Source of the DNA: Streptomyces virginiae
Lineage (GTDB): Bacteria > Actinomycetota > Actinomycetes > Streptomycetales > Streptomycetaceae
DNA: 64,000 bases
Assembly: GCF_000720455.1 (NCBI RefSeq)
Contig: NZ_JOAK01000034.1
Span: forward strand, 1 to 64,000
Direction of reading: 5' to 3'
Shown: positions 6,213 to 14,869 of the stretch, piece by piece
Layout of the letters: each line of letters begins with the position of its first letter
Position numbering within the stretch: the first letter of the stretch is position 1
Program-made: the position numbers and the translations under genes
The notes under the pieces: model-generated
What the model was told of the DNA's origin: nothing
The model's database searches: none
The model's input: only the letters and a program-made list of their open reading frames with translations

Positions 6213-7655
6213 TCAGTCGCGGGAGGCGGCGGAGAGGGCCGCCACTCGGCCGCGGACCAGGAACCAGCCGCCGACCAGGGCGGCGGCGATGACCGGGAGG
6301 AGCATGACCGTGGTGCGGCCGACGCCGCCGTCGCTCCACATCAGGACCAGGACCGTGACGAGGAAGAGCAGGGTCACGATCTGGGTGTAGGGGGCCCAGG
6401 GCAGGCGGTAGGACGGGCGGGAGACCAGGCCGTTCTTCGAGCGGTGCCAGAAGAAGAGCGAGCAGAGCATGACCATGCCCCAGGTGCCGAGGATGCCGAT
6501 GGAGGCGAGGTTGAGGACGATCTCGAAGGCCTCGCCGGGCATCCAGTAGTTCAGGCCGACGCCGGCGACGCCGAAGGCGGCGGTGAACAGGACGCCGCCG
6601 TAGGGGACCTTGCCCTTGTTCATGACGCCGGTGAACTTGGGGGCGGAGCCGGACAGGGCCATCGAGCGCAGGATGCGGCCGGTGGAGTACAGGCCCGAGT
6701 TCAGCGAGGAGAGGGCGGCGGTCAGGACGACCAGGTTCATGATGCCGGCGGTGCCGGGGATGCCCAGCTTGTCGAAGACGGTCACGAACGGGGACTGGTC
6801 GGCGGAGTAGGCGGTGTACGGGAGCAGCAGGGCCAGCAGGACGACCGAGCCCACGTAGAAGACGCCGACGCGCCACATGATGGAGTTGATCGCCTTCGGC
6901 ATGATCTTCTCGGGGTTCTCGGTCTCGCCCGCGGCGACGCCGCACAGCTCGACGGAGGCGTACGCGAAGACGACGCCCTGGACCACCATGAGCATCGGGA
7001 TCACGCCGGAGGGGAAGAGGCCGCCGTTGTCGGTGATCGTCGCGAGGCCGGGGGTGTGGCCGTCGATCGGGTGGCTGGTGGCGACCAGGTAGATGGCGAC
7101 GACCATGAAGATCACCAGGGCGCTGACCTTGACGATCGAGAACCAGAACTCCATCTCGCCGAAGTACTTCACCGAGATCAGGTTCGCGGTGAGGACGATG
7201 GCGAGGGCGATGAACGCCAGGACCCACTGGGGGACGTCGGTGAACGCGGACCAGTAGTGGGCGAACACCGCGGCGGCCGTGATGTCCGCCACGGTGGTCG
7301 TGGACCAGTTCAGGAAGTACAGCCAGCCGGCCGTGTAGGCGCCCTTCTCGCCCATGAACTCGCGGGCGTAGGAGACGAAGGCGCCGGAGGAGGGCCGGTA
7401 GAGGACGAGCTCGCCGAGGGCCCGGACCACGAAGAAGGCGAAGACGCCGCACACCGCGTAGGCGATCGCGAGCGAGGGGCCCGCGCCGGCGAGGCGGCCG
7501 CCGGCTCCGAGGAACAGGCCGGTGCCTATCGCTCCGCCGATCGCGATCATGTTGATGTGGCGGGACTTCAGGTCCTTGCTGTAGCCCTCGTCACCCGCGT
7601 CGACATGGCGGGAGGACGCCGGGGCGGGTGCCTCGGTCATGGTGCGGTCACTCAT
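6213..7655 (-). CDS. ansP: L-asparagine permease (AnsP-type amino-acid transporter)
   Basis: A 480-residue APC-superfamily permease with about 12 membrane helices. It is strikingly like E. coli AnsP along its length: INMIAIGGAIGTGLFLGAG, RALGELVLYRPSSGAFVSYAREF, FLNWSTTTVADITA, LITDNGG-type block TITDNGGLFP, and VVLTAALSSLNSGLYSTGRILRSMA. These proteins are proton symporters importing asparagine or a close amino acid across the cytoplasmic membrane. The ATG at 7655 follows a GAAGGCGAAG stretch. It is a single gene with its own terminator; no operator seen. The exact substrate (Asn, or D-Ser/Ala/Gly as in CycA) is inferred from similarity recalled, not aligned. Confidence 0.88.
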   Translation of the reverse strand: MSDRTMTEAPAPASSRHVDAGDEGYSKDLKSRHINMIAIGGAIGTGLFLGAGGRLAGAGPSLAIAYAVCGVFAFFVVRALGELVLYRPSSGAFVSYAREFMGEKGAYTAGWLYFLNWSTTTVADITAAAVFAHYWSAFTDVPQWVLAFIALAIVLTANLISVKYFGEMEFWFSIVKVSALVIFMVVAIYLVATSHPIDGHTPGLATITDNGGLFPSGVIPMLMVVQGVVFAYASVELCGVAAGETENPEKIMPKAINSIMWRVGVFYVGSVVLLALLLPYTAYSADQSPFVTVFDKLGIPGTAGIMNLVVLTAALSSLNSGLYSTGRILRSMALSGSAPKFTGVMNKGKVPYGGVLFTAAFGVAGVGLNYWMPGEAFEIVLNLASIGILGTWGMVMLCSLFFWHRSKNGLVSRPSYRLPWAPYTQIVTLLFLVTVLVLMWSDGGVGRTTVMLLPVIAAALVGGWFLVRGRVAALSAASRD

Positions 7656-7803
7656 CTATGACTTCGCCTTCGTGGGTGGGACAGGCAGCCCGGACGGCCT
7701 CGCAGGGGAGCTGGGTGGTGTCCCCTGTGACGCGTTCCGGGTGTTTTGATCGCCATAGGAGACCACGAGGCTCGGCCAGCCGCCAAAATCGCCCCCTGTA
7801 CGC

Positions 7804-7845
7804 CGAAGCCCCCGACGACCTTGGAAACGGGCGTCGGGGGCTTCG
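7804..7845 (-). terminator. Perfect 14-bp hairpin terminator
   Basis: CGAAGCCCCCGACG and CGTCGGGGGCTTCG form a 14-bp perfect stem around a 14-base loop, 20 bases after the stop of the APC permease at 7865. It is the strongest terminator-like hairpin in the window and separates the two permease genes. Confidence 0.85.
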
Positions 7846-7864
7846 TCGGAGCTGGAAAGCGAGG

Positions 7865-9409
7865 TCAGTCGCCGGGTGTGCCCTCGGCCGCCTGGTCGAG
7901 GCGGAAGGCCTCGTTGCCGAGGCCGATGCGGGCGTGGACCTCGGGGCGGCTGCGGCGCAGGAGGGCCCCGTACAGCAGTCCGCCCACGACGGCGGCGCCG
8001 ATGATGCCCGGCAGGACCCAGCTGAGGGCGGAGCCCTTCTCGGCGCCGACGAGGACGCCGAAGTCCTTGACGGTGTAGGCGGCGATGGCGAGCAGGGCGA
8101 GGCCTGCGGCGCCGGCCGCGACGAGCCGCCAGACCTGGGCGCCGGCGGTGCCGCGGCGGACGAAGAAGGCGATCACGGCGAAGGAGGCGGCGGCCATGAG
8201 GAGCGTCACACCGAGGGCGCCGACGCTGCCCATCCAGGTGAACAGGTGCAGGACGGGCGCGGTGGGGTCGCCGGCCGGCAGGTCGTCGGTGACGGCGAAG
8301 GCGATGACGACGAGGGCCGCGATGCCGGTCTGGAGCAGCGAGCCGGTGGCGGGGGCGCCGGTCCCGGCGTTGGTGCGGCCGAAGGCGGCGGGGAGCAGGC
8401 CCTCGCGGCCCATGGCGAAGGCGTAGCGGGCGACGACGTTGTGGAAGCTGAGCATGGCGGCGAACATGCCGGTCACGAAGAGGACGTGCAGGACGTCGGT
8501 GAAGGTGGCGCCGAGGCGGGACTCGGTGAGCTGGAAGAGCAGGCCGGGGCCGGCTTCGCCGGCGGTCCTGACGACTTCGCCGGGGCCGGTGGCGACGGTG
8601 AGGGCCCAGGCGCTGAAGGCGAAGAAGAGGGCGACGAAGCCGACTGCGAGGAACATCACGCGGGAGACGACGATGTGCGGCCTGCTGGTCTCCTCGGCGT
8701 ACACCGGGGACTGCTCGAAGCCGACGAAGGCGGCGATGCAGAAGCACAGGGCGGTGCCGAGGCCGGCCCCGCTGAGGGTCTCGGGGTTGAAGGCGTGCAG
8801 CGAGAGGCCCTCGGGTCCGGGCTCGGCGAGGGCGGCGGCGTCGAAGACGACGACGAGGGCGCACTCGATCAGGAGGAGGACGCCGAGGACCTTGGCGTTG
8901 AGGTCGATCTTGAGCCAGCCGAGCGCGCCGGTGACGGCTACGGCGAGCAGGGCGGGGATCCACCAGGCGAGCTCGGTGTCCAGGTAGGTGGCGAAGAGGC
9001 CGGAGATCTCGAAGCCGAGGATGCCGTAGACGCCGACCTGCATGGCGCTGTACGCGACGAGGGCGACGAGCGAGGCGGCCGCGCCGGCGGTGGGGCCGAG
9101 GCCGCGGGCGATGTACGCGTAGAAGGCGCCGGCGTTGTGGACGTGGCGGCTCATCTCGGCGTAGCCGACGCTGAACAGCGCGAGGACGAGGCCCAGGATG
9201 ACGAAGAGCAGGGGCTGGCCGACCACACCCATCAGACCGAAGGTCGTCGGCATGACGCCCGCGACCACCATCAGGGGGGCGCTCGCGGCGAGTACGGAGA
9301 GCAGCAGGCCGGCGGTGCCGAGGCGGTCGGCGCGCAGCGCGCGGTCCTGGCCCTTGTAGGTGCGTATCTCGGCCGGTTCCTGGAGCGTGGTGGATCTGCC
9401 CGTCGGCAT
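7865..9409 (-). CDS. APC family amino-acid/polyamine permease
   Basis: A 514-residue integral membrane transporter with about 12 helices and short tails. The N-terminal core (LGTAGLLLSVLAASAPLMVVAGVMP) and the helix with CIAAFVGFEQSPVYAEETSRP are typical of the APC family branch that includes YhdG- and PotE-like proteins. It is only distantly like its neighbour AnsP. The ATG at 9409 follows AAAGGAC. The gene is read in the same direction as a TPR-like hypothetical gene ending at 9509, 99 bases upstream, and ends at a strong hairpin. Substrate unknown; amino acid or amine import is the family norm. Confidence 0.85.
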   Translation of the reverse strand: MPTGRSTTLQEPAEIRTYKGQDRALRADRLGTAGLLLSVLAASAPLMVVAGVMPTTFGLMGVVGQPLLFVILGLVLALFSVGYAEMSRHVHNAGAFYAYIARGLGPTAGAAASLVALVAYSAMQVGVYGILGFEISGLFATYLDTELAWWIPALLAVAVTGALGWLKIDLNAKVLGVLLLIECALVVVFDAAALAEPGPEGLSLHAFNPETLSGAGLGTALCFCIAAFVGFEQSPVYAEETSRPHIVVSRVMFLAVGFVALFFAFSAWALTVATGPGEVVRTAGEAGPGLLFQLTESRLGATFTDVLHVLFVTGMFAAMLSFHNVVARYAFAMGREGLLPAAFGRTNAGTGAPATGSLLQTGIAALVVIAFAVTDDLPAGDPTAPVLHLFTWMGSVGALGVTLLMAAASFAVIAFFVRRGTAGAQVWRLVAAGAAGLALLAIAAYTVKDFGVLVGAEKGSALSWVLPGIIGAAVVGGLLYGALLRRSRPEVHARIGLGNEAFRLDQAAEGTPGD

Positions 9410-9508
9410 GGCGGCGTCCTTTCGGGGGCGCGGTTCTCTCGGGGGCGGAGCGGGGTGGTGCCTGGGGGTCGTGCCTGCGGTCGTTCCGTGGGTGGGGCGC
9501 TGTGGGGG

Positions 9509-10456
9509 TCAGGCGGTGCCGAGCGCGACGTTGCGCGCGGCGAGGAAGGCCTTCTGCGGGTCCCGGTCGGGATAGGACCAGGGGGCACGGGTCGCGTGGC
9601 TGCCGATGCGGTGGAAGAGCGCGGCGGCCTCGGCGGGGCGGCCCTCGCAGAGTTTGGCGTGGGCGAGGAAGTTCAGGTCGACCCGGTTGCGGGGGTGGTC
9701 GTCGCGCTCCCACTCCAGCCACCAGTCGAAGGCGGAGCGCAGGACCTGGCGGGCGCGGCGGCCCGCCCAGTGGGCCGCGGCCGCCTCGGGGGTGTGGCCG
9801 TGCGTGGCGGCGAGCACGCGGTAGCGCTCGGCGTGCGCGACGACGGGGAGCACGGCCAGCGGTGAGTCGGCCGGGGACTCCTCGGCGGCCCAGGCCGCGA
9901 AGTCGTAGACCTCGTGGAGCGGGTCCTGGCCGGGAGCGAGGGTGCGCTCGGCCAGCTTCGCCACCATGAGGTGGTGGGCGTGGTGGTGCTCGCGGTGGCG
10001 GGCCCGGACCTGGTCGAAGTGGCGGCTGAACTCCTCCTCGGTGCCGAAGCCGCGGGAGAGCAGGAGCAGTCCGAGCCACGGGGTCGGGTCGTCGGGGAGC
10101 AGTGCGGCGGCCCGGCGGCAGGCCTCGTCGGCGGCGGCCGGCGTGCCCTTGTGGCGCAGGGCGCTGAAGACGGCGGCGCAGGCGAGGAGGGTGGCGGCGT
10201 CGGCGCTGTCCGGTTCGGCCAGCAGCCATTCGCGGGCCCAGGCGGTGGCCGCCGGGGTCTGGGCGAGGACGACGACGCGGTGGCCCCGGCGGTCCCAGTC
10301 GTCGCCGGTGCCGACGAGGAGGGAACGGACCCTGGCCCAGCGCCCCTGGGCGAACTGGGAGCGCACGTCGATGAGTTCGGCGTCGCAGAGGGCCGGGTCG
10401 AAGAGCTGGGCTTCCCGCTTGCGGGCGCGGCCGAGGGGCGGCGGAGGCGGGGACAT
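9509..10456 (-). CDS. Conserved hypothetical protein, TPR-like helical repeats
   Basis: A 315-residue soluble protein rich in Ala, Arg and Trp with helix pairs resembling tetratricopeptide repeats: LLACAAVFSALRHKGTPAAADEACRRAAALLPDDPTPWLGL and a C-terminal block LNFLAHAKLCEGRPAEAAALFHRIG. A His-rich run (REHHHAHHLM) lies near the middle. The ATG at 10456 has GGAGGGAAA upstream. The TPR-like pattern suggests protein binding rather than catalysis. No signal peptide. It is the first gene in a two-gene run with the permease 7865-9409, but with 99 bases between them a shared transcript is uncertain. Function unknown. Confidence 0.8.
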   Translation of the reverse strand: MSPPPPPLGRARKREAQLFDPALCDAELIDVRSQFAQGRWARVRSLLVGTGDDWDRRGHRVVVLAQTPAATAWAREWLLAEPDSADAATLLACAAVFSALRHKGTPAAADEACRRAAALLPDDPTPWLGLLLLSRGFGTEEEFSRHFDQVRARHREHHHAHHLMVAKLAERTLAPGQDPLHEVYDFAAWAAEESPADSPLAVLPVVAHAERYRVLAATHGHTPEAAAAHWAGRRARQVLRSAFDWWLEWERDDHPRNRVDLNFLAHAKLCEGRPAEAAALFHRIGSHATRAPWSYPDRDPQKAFLAARNVALGTA

Positions 10457-10891
10457 CCGCGGGGTTTCCCTCCAGGACGCGGGCGGACGGGGGTCGGGGG
10501 TGGGGATCGTGGGGTGTGGATCGCGGATCGGCGGTCGGGTCGGGTCGGGGGGCGGGGCTGCGGCGGCCGCCCGCGCGCAGGGAGCACGCGCGTGGCTCGG
10601 CCGCGAGGCCGCGGGATCGTGCCGGTGGAGCTGTGACGGATCTCCGGTGGGGCTGCGGGTGGGACCGCGGTGGAGTTCCGAGGGGACTGCGACGGGGCGC
10701 CGGGTGCTCGGGCGGATTCGGGCGGGACTCCGGTGAGCACTCCGGTGATCACGCACAGCAAAGCGGTACGCGCAGCTCCGAGTCAAGGTCCAGTCCACTG
10801 CGTGGCGGGTTTCAACTGCTTTGGCGGTCGTACCAGTTGGGCGGGCGATATTCGTTCCGGGCGGCCTCGGGCCGCGCCGTAGGGTGGCCGT
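10457..10891. other. 435-base intergenic region between divergent genes
   Basis: I see no credible gene here: frames lack ribosome sites and family features. On the plus side TAGGGT (10880-10885) lies 6 bases before the ATG at 10892, fitting a leaderless transcript. On the minus side TTGACT (in the complement of about 10776-10786), about 320 bases before the gene at 10456, could be a -35 element, giving a long leader. Much of 10490-10700 is G-rich on the plus strand, with no clear repeat. Confidence 0.5.
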
Positions 10892-11317
10892 ATGACTGCA
10901 TATGACGATCTTCCCCCGTACCTGCTGGGCTTCCCCGGCCCGTTGCGCGACCAGCTGGTCGCGGCCGTGCTGAGCGGGGCGAAGACCAGCACCACCGGCC
11001 TGCTCGCGGAGTACGAGGCGGAGCGCGAACCGCTGCCGGAGCCCGGCACGCGGTCCCTGCTGGTCGACTCCGGCGAGCGCGGGGTGGCGGTGGTGGAGGT
11101 GACGGCCGTGGAGGTGCTGCGGCTCGCCGACGTGGGGCTGGGGCACGCCCTCGACGAGGGGGAGGGATACACGTCGGTGGCCGAATGGCGTACGGCACAC
11201 GAGGAGTTCTGGCACAGCGAGCCGGTGCGCACGGTGATCGGCGACCCGGGGTTCACGGTCGACGACGACACCCTCGTCGTCGCGGAGCGGTTCCGGGTCA
11301 CCGAGCGACTGGTCTGA
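10892..11317 (+). CDS. ASCH domain protein
   Basis: A 141-residue protein with an ASCH domain, an RNA-binding fold related to PUA. Typical family points are VLSGAKTSTTGLL near residue 30, the VVEVTAVEVLRLADV strand, and EWRTAHEEFWHSE...VIGDPGFTVDDDTLVVAERFRV at the C-terminus. E. coli YqfB and related enzymes of this fold hydrolyse N4-acetylcytidine or bind RNA; which activity this one has is not known. ATG at 10892 is preceded by TAGGGT 6 bases upstream and no ribosome site, so a leaderless mRNA is likely. A hairpin follows the stop. Confidence 0.85.
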   Translation: MTAYDDLPPYLLGFPGPLRDQLVAAVLSGAKTSTTGLLAEYEAEREPLPEPGTRSLLVDSGERGVAVVEVTAVEVLRLADVGLGHALDEGEGYTSVAEWRTAHEEFWHSEPVRTVIGDPGFTVDDDTLVVAERFRVTERLV

Positions 11318-11335
11318 CGCCCCCGGACGGGGGCG
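11318..11335. terminator. Short GC hairpin terminator
   Basis: CGCCCCC and GGGGGCG pair around a GGAC loop starting at the base after the ASCH stop codon; 24 bases further is the stop of the opposing flavoprotein gene. Confidence 0.65.
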
Positions 11336-11359
11336 CAGACCCGGGGGCGGGGCCGAGTC

Positions 11360-13015
11360 TCAGCCCACCGCCCGGGCCGCGGCCCGGCCCGCCGCGCGGC
11401 CCGAGAAGATGCACCCGCCGAGGAAGGTGCCCTCCAGGGCGCGGTAGCCGTGGACCCCGCCGCCGCCGAATCCGGCCGCCTCGCCGGCGGCGTAGACGCC
11501 CGGCAGCGGTTCGCCCGTCCCGGTCAGGACCCGGGAGGAGAGGTCGGTCTCCAGGCCGCCGAGGGACTTGCGGGTGAGGATGGAGAGCCGTACGGCGATC
11601 AGCGGGCCGGCCCCGGGGTCGAGGATGCGGTGCGGGGCGGCGGTGCGGATCAGCTTGTCGCCGAGGTACCTGCGGGCGCCGTGGATGGCGGTCACCTGGA
11701 GGTCCTTGGTGAAGGGGTTGGCGATCTCCCGGTCGCGGGCCACGATCTCGCGCCGGACGGCGGCCTCGTCGAGGAGGTCCTCCTTGGTGACCGCGTTCAT
11801 GCCGCGCACGAGGGCGGAGAGGTCGCGCTCGACGACGAAGTCGGCGCCGTTGTCCATGAAGGCCTTGACCGGGCCGGGTACGGCCTGGCGGGCCCGGGTG
11901 ATGACGTCGCGCACCGACTTGCCGGTGAGGTCCGGGTTCTGTTCGGAGCCGGAGAGGGCGAACTCCTTGCCGATGATGCGCTGGTTGAGCACGAACCAGG
12001 TGTGGTCGTGGCCGGTCTTCATGATGTGGTCGAGCGTGCCGAGGGTGTCGAAGCCGGGGAAGAGCGGTACGGGCAGGCGCTTGCCCGTGGCGTCCAGCCA
12101 GAGCGGGGACGGGCCGGGGAGGATGCGGATGCCGTGCTTGGCCCAGATCGGGTTCCAGTTCTGGATGCCCTCGGTGTAGTGCCACATCCGGTCCTTGTTG
12201 ATGTGACTGGCGCCCGCCGCTTCGGCGATGCCCAGCATCAGGCCGTCGACGTGCGCGGGGACCCCGGAGAGCATCCGCTGCGGCGGGGTGCCGAGCCGGG
12301 CGGGCCACTGAGCGCGCACGAGGTCGTGGTTGCCGCCGATGCCGCCGCTGGTGACGATCACGGCCTGGGCCCGCAGGGAGAAGGACCCGGTGGCCTCGCG
12401 GCCGCTGGCGGTGCCCCGTACGGCGTCGGAGGGCTCCAGGATCTCGCCGGTCACGGTGTCCACGGCGCCGGCGGTGGCGGACAGCCCGGTCACCCGGTGG
12501 CGGAACGCCAGGCGGACCAGGCCGCGGGCCACGCCTGCCCGGACCCGCCGTTCGAACGGCTCCACCAGGCCGGGGCCGGTGCCCCAGGTGATGTGGAAGC
12601 GGGGGACGGAGTTGCCGTGTCCGTTGGCGTCGTAGCCGCCGCGCTCCGCCCAGCCGACGACGGGGAAGAAGCGGACGCCCTGCCGGTGCAGCCAGGGGCG
12701 CTTCTCGCCGGCCGCGAAGTCGACGTAGGCCTCGGCCCAGCGGCGTGGCCAGGCGTCCTCCTCGCGGTCGAACCCGGCGGTGCCCAGCCAGTCCTGGAGG
12801 GCGAGGGCGTGGCTGTCCTTGATCCGCATCCGGCGCTGCTCGGGCGAGTCCACGAAGAACAGACCGCCGAAGGACCAGTGCGCCTGGCCGCCGATGGACT
12901 GCTCCGGCTCCTGGTCGAGCAGGATGACCTTGCGGCCCGCGTCGACGAGCTCGGCGGTGGCCACGAGGCCCGCGAGCCCGGCTCCGATCACGATCACGTC
13001 TGCGTCGTACGTCAT
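11360..13015 (-). CDS. FAD-binding dehydrogenase (fumarate reductase/KstD-like flavoprotein)
   Basis: A 551-residue flavoprotein. The N-terminal dinucleotide-binding motif is VIVIGAGLAGLVATAELVDAGRKVILLDQ. Further on are SFGGLFFVDSPEQRR, the substrate-domain signature SRPSLWLDATGKRLPVP-type block (GPSPLWLDATGKRLPVPLFPG), and the C-terminal FAD block GVYAAGEAAGFGGGGVHGYRALEGTFLGGCIFSGRAAG. This is the architecture of fumarate-reductase-like and 3-ketosteroid-dehydrogenase-like enzymes, which transfer hydride to or from an activated C-C bond. The ATG at 13015 has GGAGGAC upstream. It diverges from the Nudix gene at 13100. Substrate not known. No Tat signal, so cytoplasmic. Confidence 0.88.
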   Translation of the reverse strand: MTYDADVIVIGAGLAGLVATAELVDAGRKVILLDQEPEQSIGGQAHWSFGGLFFVDSPEQRRMRIKDSHALALQDWLGTAGFDREEDAWPRRWAEAYVDFAAGEKRPWLHRQGVRFFPVVGWAERGGYDANGHGNSVPRFHITWGTGPGLVEPFERRVRAGVARGLVRLAFRHRVTGLSATAGAVDTVTGEILEPSDAVRGTASGREATGSFSLRAQAVIVTSGGIGGNHDLVRAQWPARLGTPPQRMLSGVPAHVDGLMLGIAEAAGASHINKDRMWHYTEGIQNWNPIWAKHGIRILPGPSPLWLDATGKRLPVPLFPGFDTLGTLDHIMKTGHDHTWFVLNQRIIGKEFALSGSEQNPDLTGKSVRDVITRARQAVPGPVKAFMDNGADFVVERDLSALVRGMNAVTKEDLLDEAAVRREIVARDREIANPFTKDLQVTAIHGARRYLGDKLIRTAAPHRILDPGAGPLIAVRLSILTRKSLGGLETDLSSRVLTGTGEPLPGVYAAGEAAGFGGGGVHGYRALEGTFLGGCIFSGRAAGRAAARAVG

Positions 13016-13099
13016 GCGGATACCCGTCCTCCGTCGATGGTGGGGCAGATCCTTTGCTACGGAGCGGTAACCAGTCAACAGCGGTGGTTGGATGAACCC

Positions 13100-13621
13100 G
13101 TGAGCGCCGCTGATGAAGTGCTGGACGTGGTGGACCGGCAGGACCGGGTCACCGGGCAGGCCCCGCGGGGCGAGGTGTACGCCCGCGGGCTGATCCACCG
13201 CTGCGTGTTCGTGCTGGCCAGGGACGCGGAGGACCGGATCTTCGTGCACCGGCGCACCGCGTCGAAGCTCGTCTTTCCCTCGCACTACGACATGTTCGTG
13301 GGCGGGGTGCTGGGCACCGGCGAGAGCTACGGGCGGGCCGCGCTGCGGGAGGCCGAGGAGGAGCTGGGGGTGCGGGGGCTGGCGCAGCCGGAGCCGCTGC
13401 TGAAGTTCCTGTACGAGGGCCCGGGCGGGGCCTGGTGGTCGTACGTGCACGAGGTGCGGTGCGACCTGCCGGTGTCCCCGCAGGTCTCGGAGGTGGACTG
13501 GCACACCTTCCTCACGCGGGAGGAGCTGGACCGGCGGGTCGCGGACGGGCAGTGGCCCTGGGTCCCGGACGGGCTGGAGGCCTACCGGCGGCTGCGCGCG
13601 CATCGCGGTTCCCGCCAGTAG
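13100..13621 (+). CDS. Nudix hydrolase
   Basis: A 173-residue Nudix enzyme. The Nudix box is GGVLGTGESYGRAALREAEEELGV, matching GX5EX7REUXEEXGU. The flanks (EVLDVVDRQDRVTGQAPRGEVYARGLIHRCVFVLARDAEDRIFVHRRTASK) are those of the isopentenyl-diphosphate-isomerase-like/YfcD branch. It probably hydrolyses a nucleotide- or isoprenoid-type diphosphate. The GTG at 13100 is chosen; the ATG at 13092 is out of frame and stops after three codons. The stop codon TAG (13619-13621) is also the first half of a TAGATT hexamer that may be the -10 of the next gene. Confidence 0.9.
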   Translation: MSAADEVLDVVDRQDRVTGQAPRGEVYARGLIHRCVFVLARDAEDRIFVHRRTASKLVFPSHYDMFVGGVLGTGESYGRAALREAEEELGVRGLAQPEPLLKFLYEGPGGAWWSYVHEVRCDLPVSPQVSEVDWHTFLTREELDRRVADGQWPWVPDGLEAYRRLRAHRGSRQ

Positions 13622-13630
13622 ATTGATCAG

Positions 13631-14029
13631 GTGATCGACTTCGCCAAGGACGTACGCCTGTGGTTCGCGCCGTCGCGGCTGAAGGACGAGGGCGACACCC
13701 CCGACTACCGCTTCTCGCTGGCCAACGAGCGCACCTTCCTCGCCTGGATCCGGACCGCGCTGGCCCTGGTCGGCGGCGGTTTCGCCGTCGACCAGTTCCT
13801 GCCCGACCTGCGGTGGGGGGTGCGGGTCGGGATGGCCTTCGCACTGCTCGCGGTCGGCGCCGCCTGCGCGCTGCGCGCGGTGAACCACTGGGTGCGCTGC
13901 GAGCGGGCGATGCGGCGGCACGAGGACCTGCCGCTGTCGCGGTTCCCGGTGGTGCTGAGCCTGGGCGTCGGGCTGGTCGCGGTGGCGATGGTGGTGGTCG
14001 TGCTGCTGGGCTGGACGTCGGGGCGGTGA
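13631..14029 (+). CDS. DUF202 (YidH-type) membrane protein
   Basis: A 132-residue protein with the DUF202 signature FSLANERTFLAWIRTALALVGGGFAVDQFL and three membrane helices (about residues 40-60, 70-90 and 105-125). The family is widespread and its function is not established. The GTG at 13631 has TAGATT 6 bases upstream and no ribosome site. Its stop overlaps the start of a second DUF202 protein (GTGA at 14026), so the two are translationally coupled and may form a heteromeric complex in the membrane. Confidence 0.9.
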   Translation: MIDFAKDVRLWFAPSRLKDEGDTPDYRFSLANERTFLAWIRTALALVGGGFAVDQFLPDLRWGVRVGMAFALLAVGAACALRAVNHWVRCERAMRRHEDLPLSRFPVVLSLGVGLVAVAMVVVVLLGWTSGR

Positions 14030-14343
14030 GCGGTCCGGGCACGGACCGCGATGCCGGGCTGCAGCCCGAGCGGACCCGGCTCGCGTGGCGGCGTACGACG
14101 CTGGCGTCCTCGGTGGTGGCGGTGCTGGCGCTGCGGCAGGCGCTGCGCGGGTCCGGTTCGTCGACGGAGGTGGCCGGGGCTGCGGTGATCGTGCTGATCT
14201 GGCTGGTGTTCCTGTGGGTGGCGCACCGCAGGATCCGGGCGCTGGCGACCGGCCGGCCGCCGGGGCTGGCGCCCCGGTCGGCGCTGGCCGTGGTGGGGTG
14301 CACGGTGGCGCTGGCGGTCTTCGCGATGGCGGTCATCCTCTGA
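14026..14343 (+). CDS. Second DUF202-like membrane protein
   Basis: A 105-residue protein. The N-terminal LQPERTRLAWRRTTLASSVVAVLALR is the shortened DUF202 signature (ERTxLAWxRT). Two further hydrophobic segments follow, at VAGAAVIVLIWLVFLWVA and ALAVVGCTVALAVFAMAVIL. The start is GTG at 14026, overlapping the stop of the preceding DUF202 gene by 4 bases (GTGA). Paired DUF202 genes of this kind recur in actinobacteria (family knowledge), which suggests a two-component membrane assembly. Function unknown. Confidence 0.85.
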   Translation: MSGPGTDRDAGLQPERTRLAWRRTTLASSVVAVLALRQALRGSGSSTEVAGAAVIVLIWLVFLWVAHRRIRALATGRPPGLAPRSALAVVGCTVALAVFAMAVIL

Positions 14344-14425
14344 CCCGACTGCCGGATCGTCCCACTTCTCCCACCGATCGGGACACAACGGGCGATAGCC
14401 GACCATTCGCACTAGTCTCGGCGCC

Positions 14426-14722
14426 ATGACGACCCTCCACCACGAACACCCCACGCACCAGCACGCCCACGGCGCGGACTGCGGCCACCAGGCGGTCCCG
14501 CACGGCGACCACGTCGACTACGCGCACGACGGCCACCTGCACCGGGAGCACTCGGGGCACTGGGACGAGTGCGAGCCGGCCGGGCACACCGCTCACGAGG
14601 GCCACGCCCACGCGCACGGCGCGGACTGCGGGCACGAGACGGTCCGGCACGGCGACCACGTCGACTACCTGCACGACGGTCACCGGCACGCCGAGCACGA
14701 CGGGCACTACGACGACCACTGA
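14426..14722 (+). CDS. His-rich, internally duplicated metal-binding protein
   Basis: A 98-residue protein, about a quarter His. Residues 13-48 and 61-96 are a duplicated unit of the form HAHGADCGHxxVxHGDHVDYxHDGHxHxEHxGHxD, each with one Cys. The first unit is followed by a linker CEPAGHTAHEGH with a further Cys. No signal peptide or membrane segment, so it is probably a cytoplasmic metal sink or chaperone, for zinc, nickel or copper. The ATG at 14426 has TAGTCT 7 bases upstream, consistent with a leaderless mRNA. I looked for a Zur-like palindrome upstream and did not see one. It is a single gene ended by the hairpin at 14760. Confidence 0.85.
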   Translation: MTTLHHEHPTHQHAHGADCGHQAVPHGDHVDYAHDGHLHREHSGHWDECEPAGHTAHEGHAHAHGADCGHETVRHGDHVDYLHDGHRHAEHDGHYDDH

Positions 14723-14759
14723 CCGGCGCCGCTCCTGACCGGCGCCGCTCCAGGGGGTG

Positions 14760-14794
14760 GCCGCCCCGACCGGGGCCCCTCCGGCCGGGGCGGC
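14760..14794 (+). terminator. Hairpin terminator after the His-rich gene
   Basis: GCCGCCCCG and CGGGGCGGC form a perfect 9-bp stem with a 17-base loop, 37 bases past the stop of the His-rich gene and ahead of the MBL gene. Confidence 0.7.
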
Positions 14795-14869
14795 GACCCG
14801 CTCTCCCCCGGCGCGGCGACGGCTGACAGGATGCTGAGCGCCTGTCAAAGCGACCCGGGGAGAGCGCAG

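Noticed and set aside
11450..13621. Large plus-strand frame over the flavoprotein gene
   Set aside because: Antisense shadow; only the last 174 codons (from GTG 13100) are a Nudix gene.
14341..14426. Zur box upstream of the His-rich gene
   Set aside because: No AT-rich palindrome like the Zur consensus is visible in the short upstream region.
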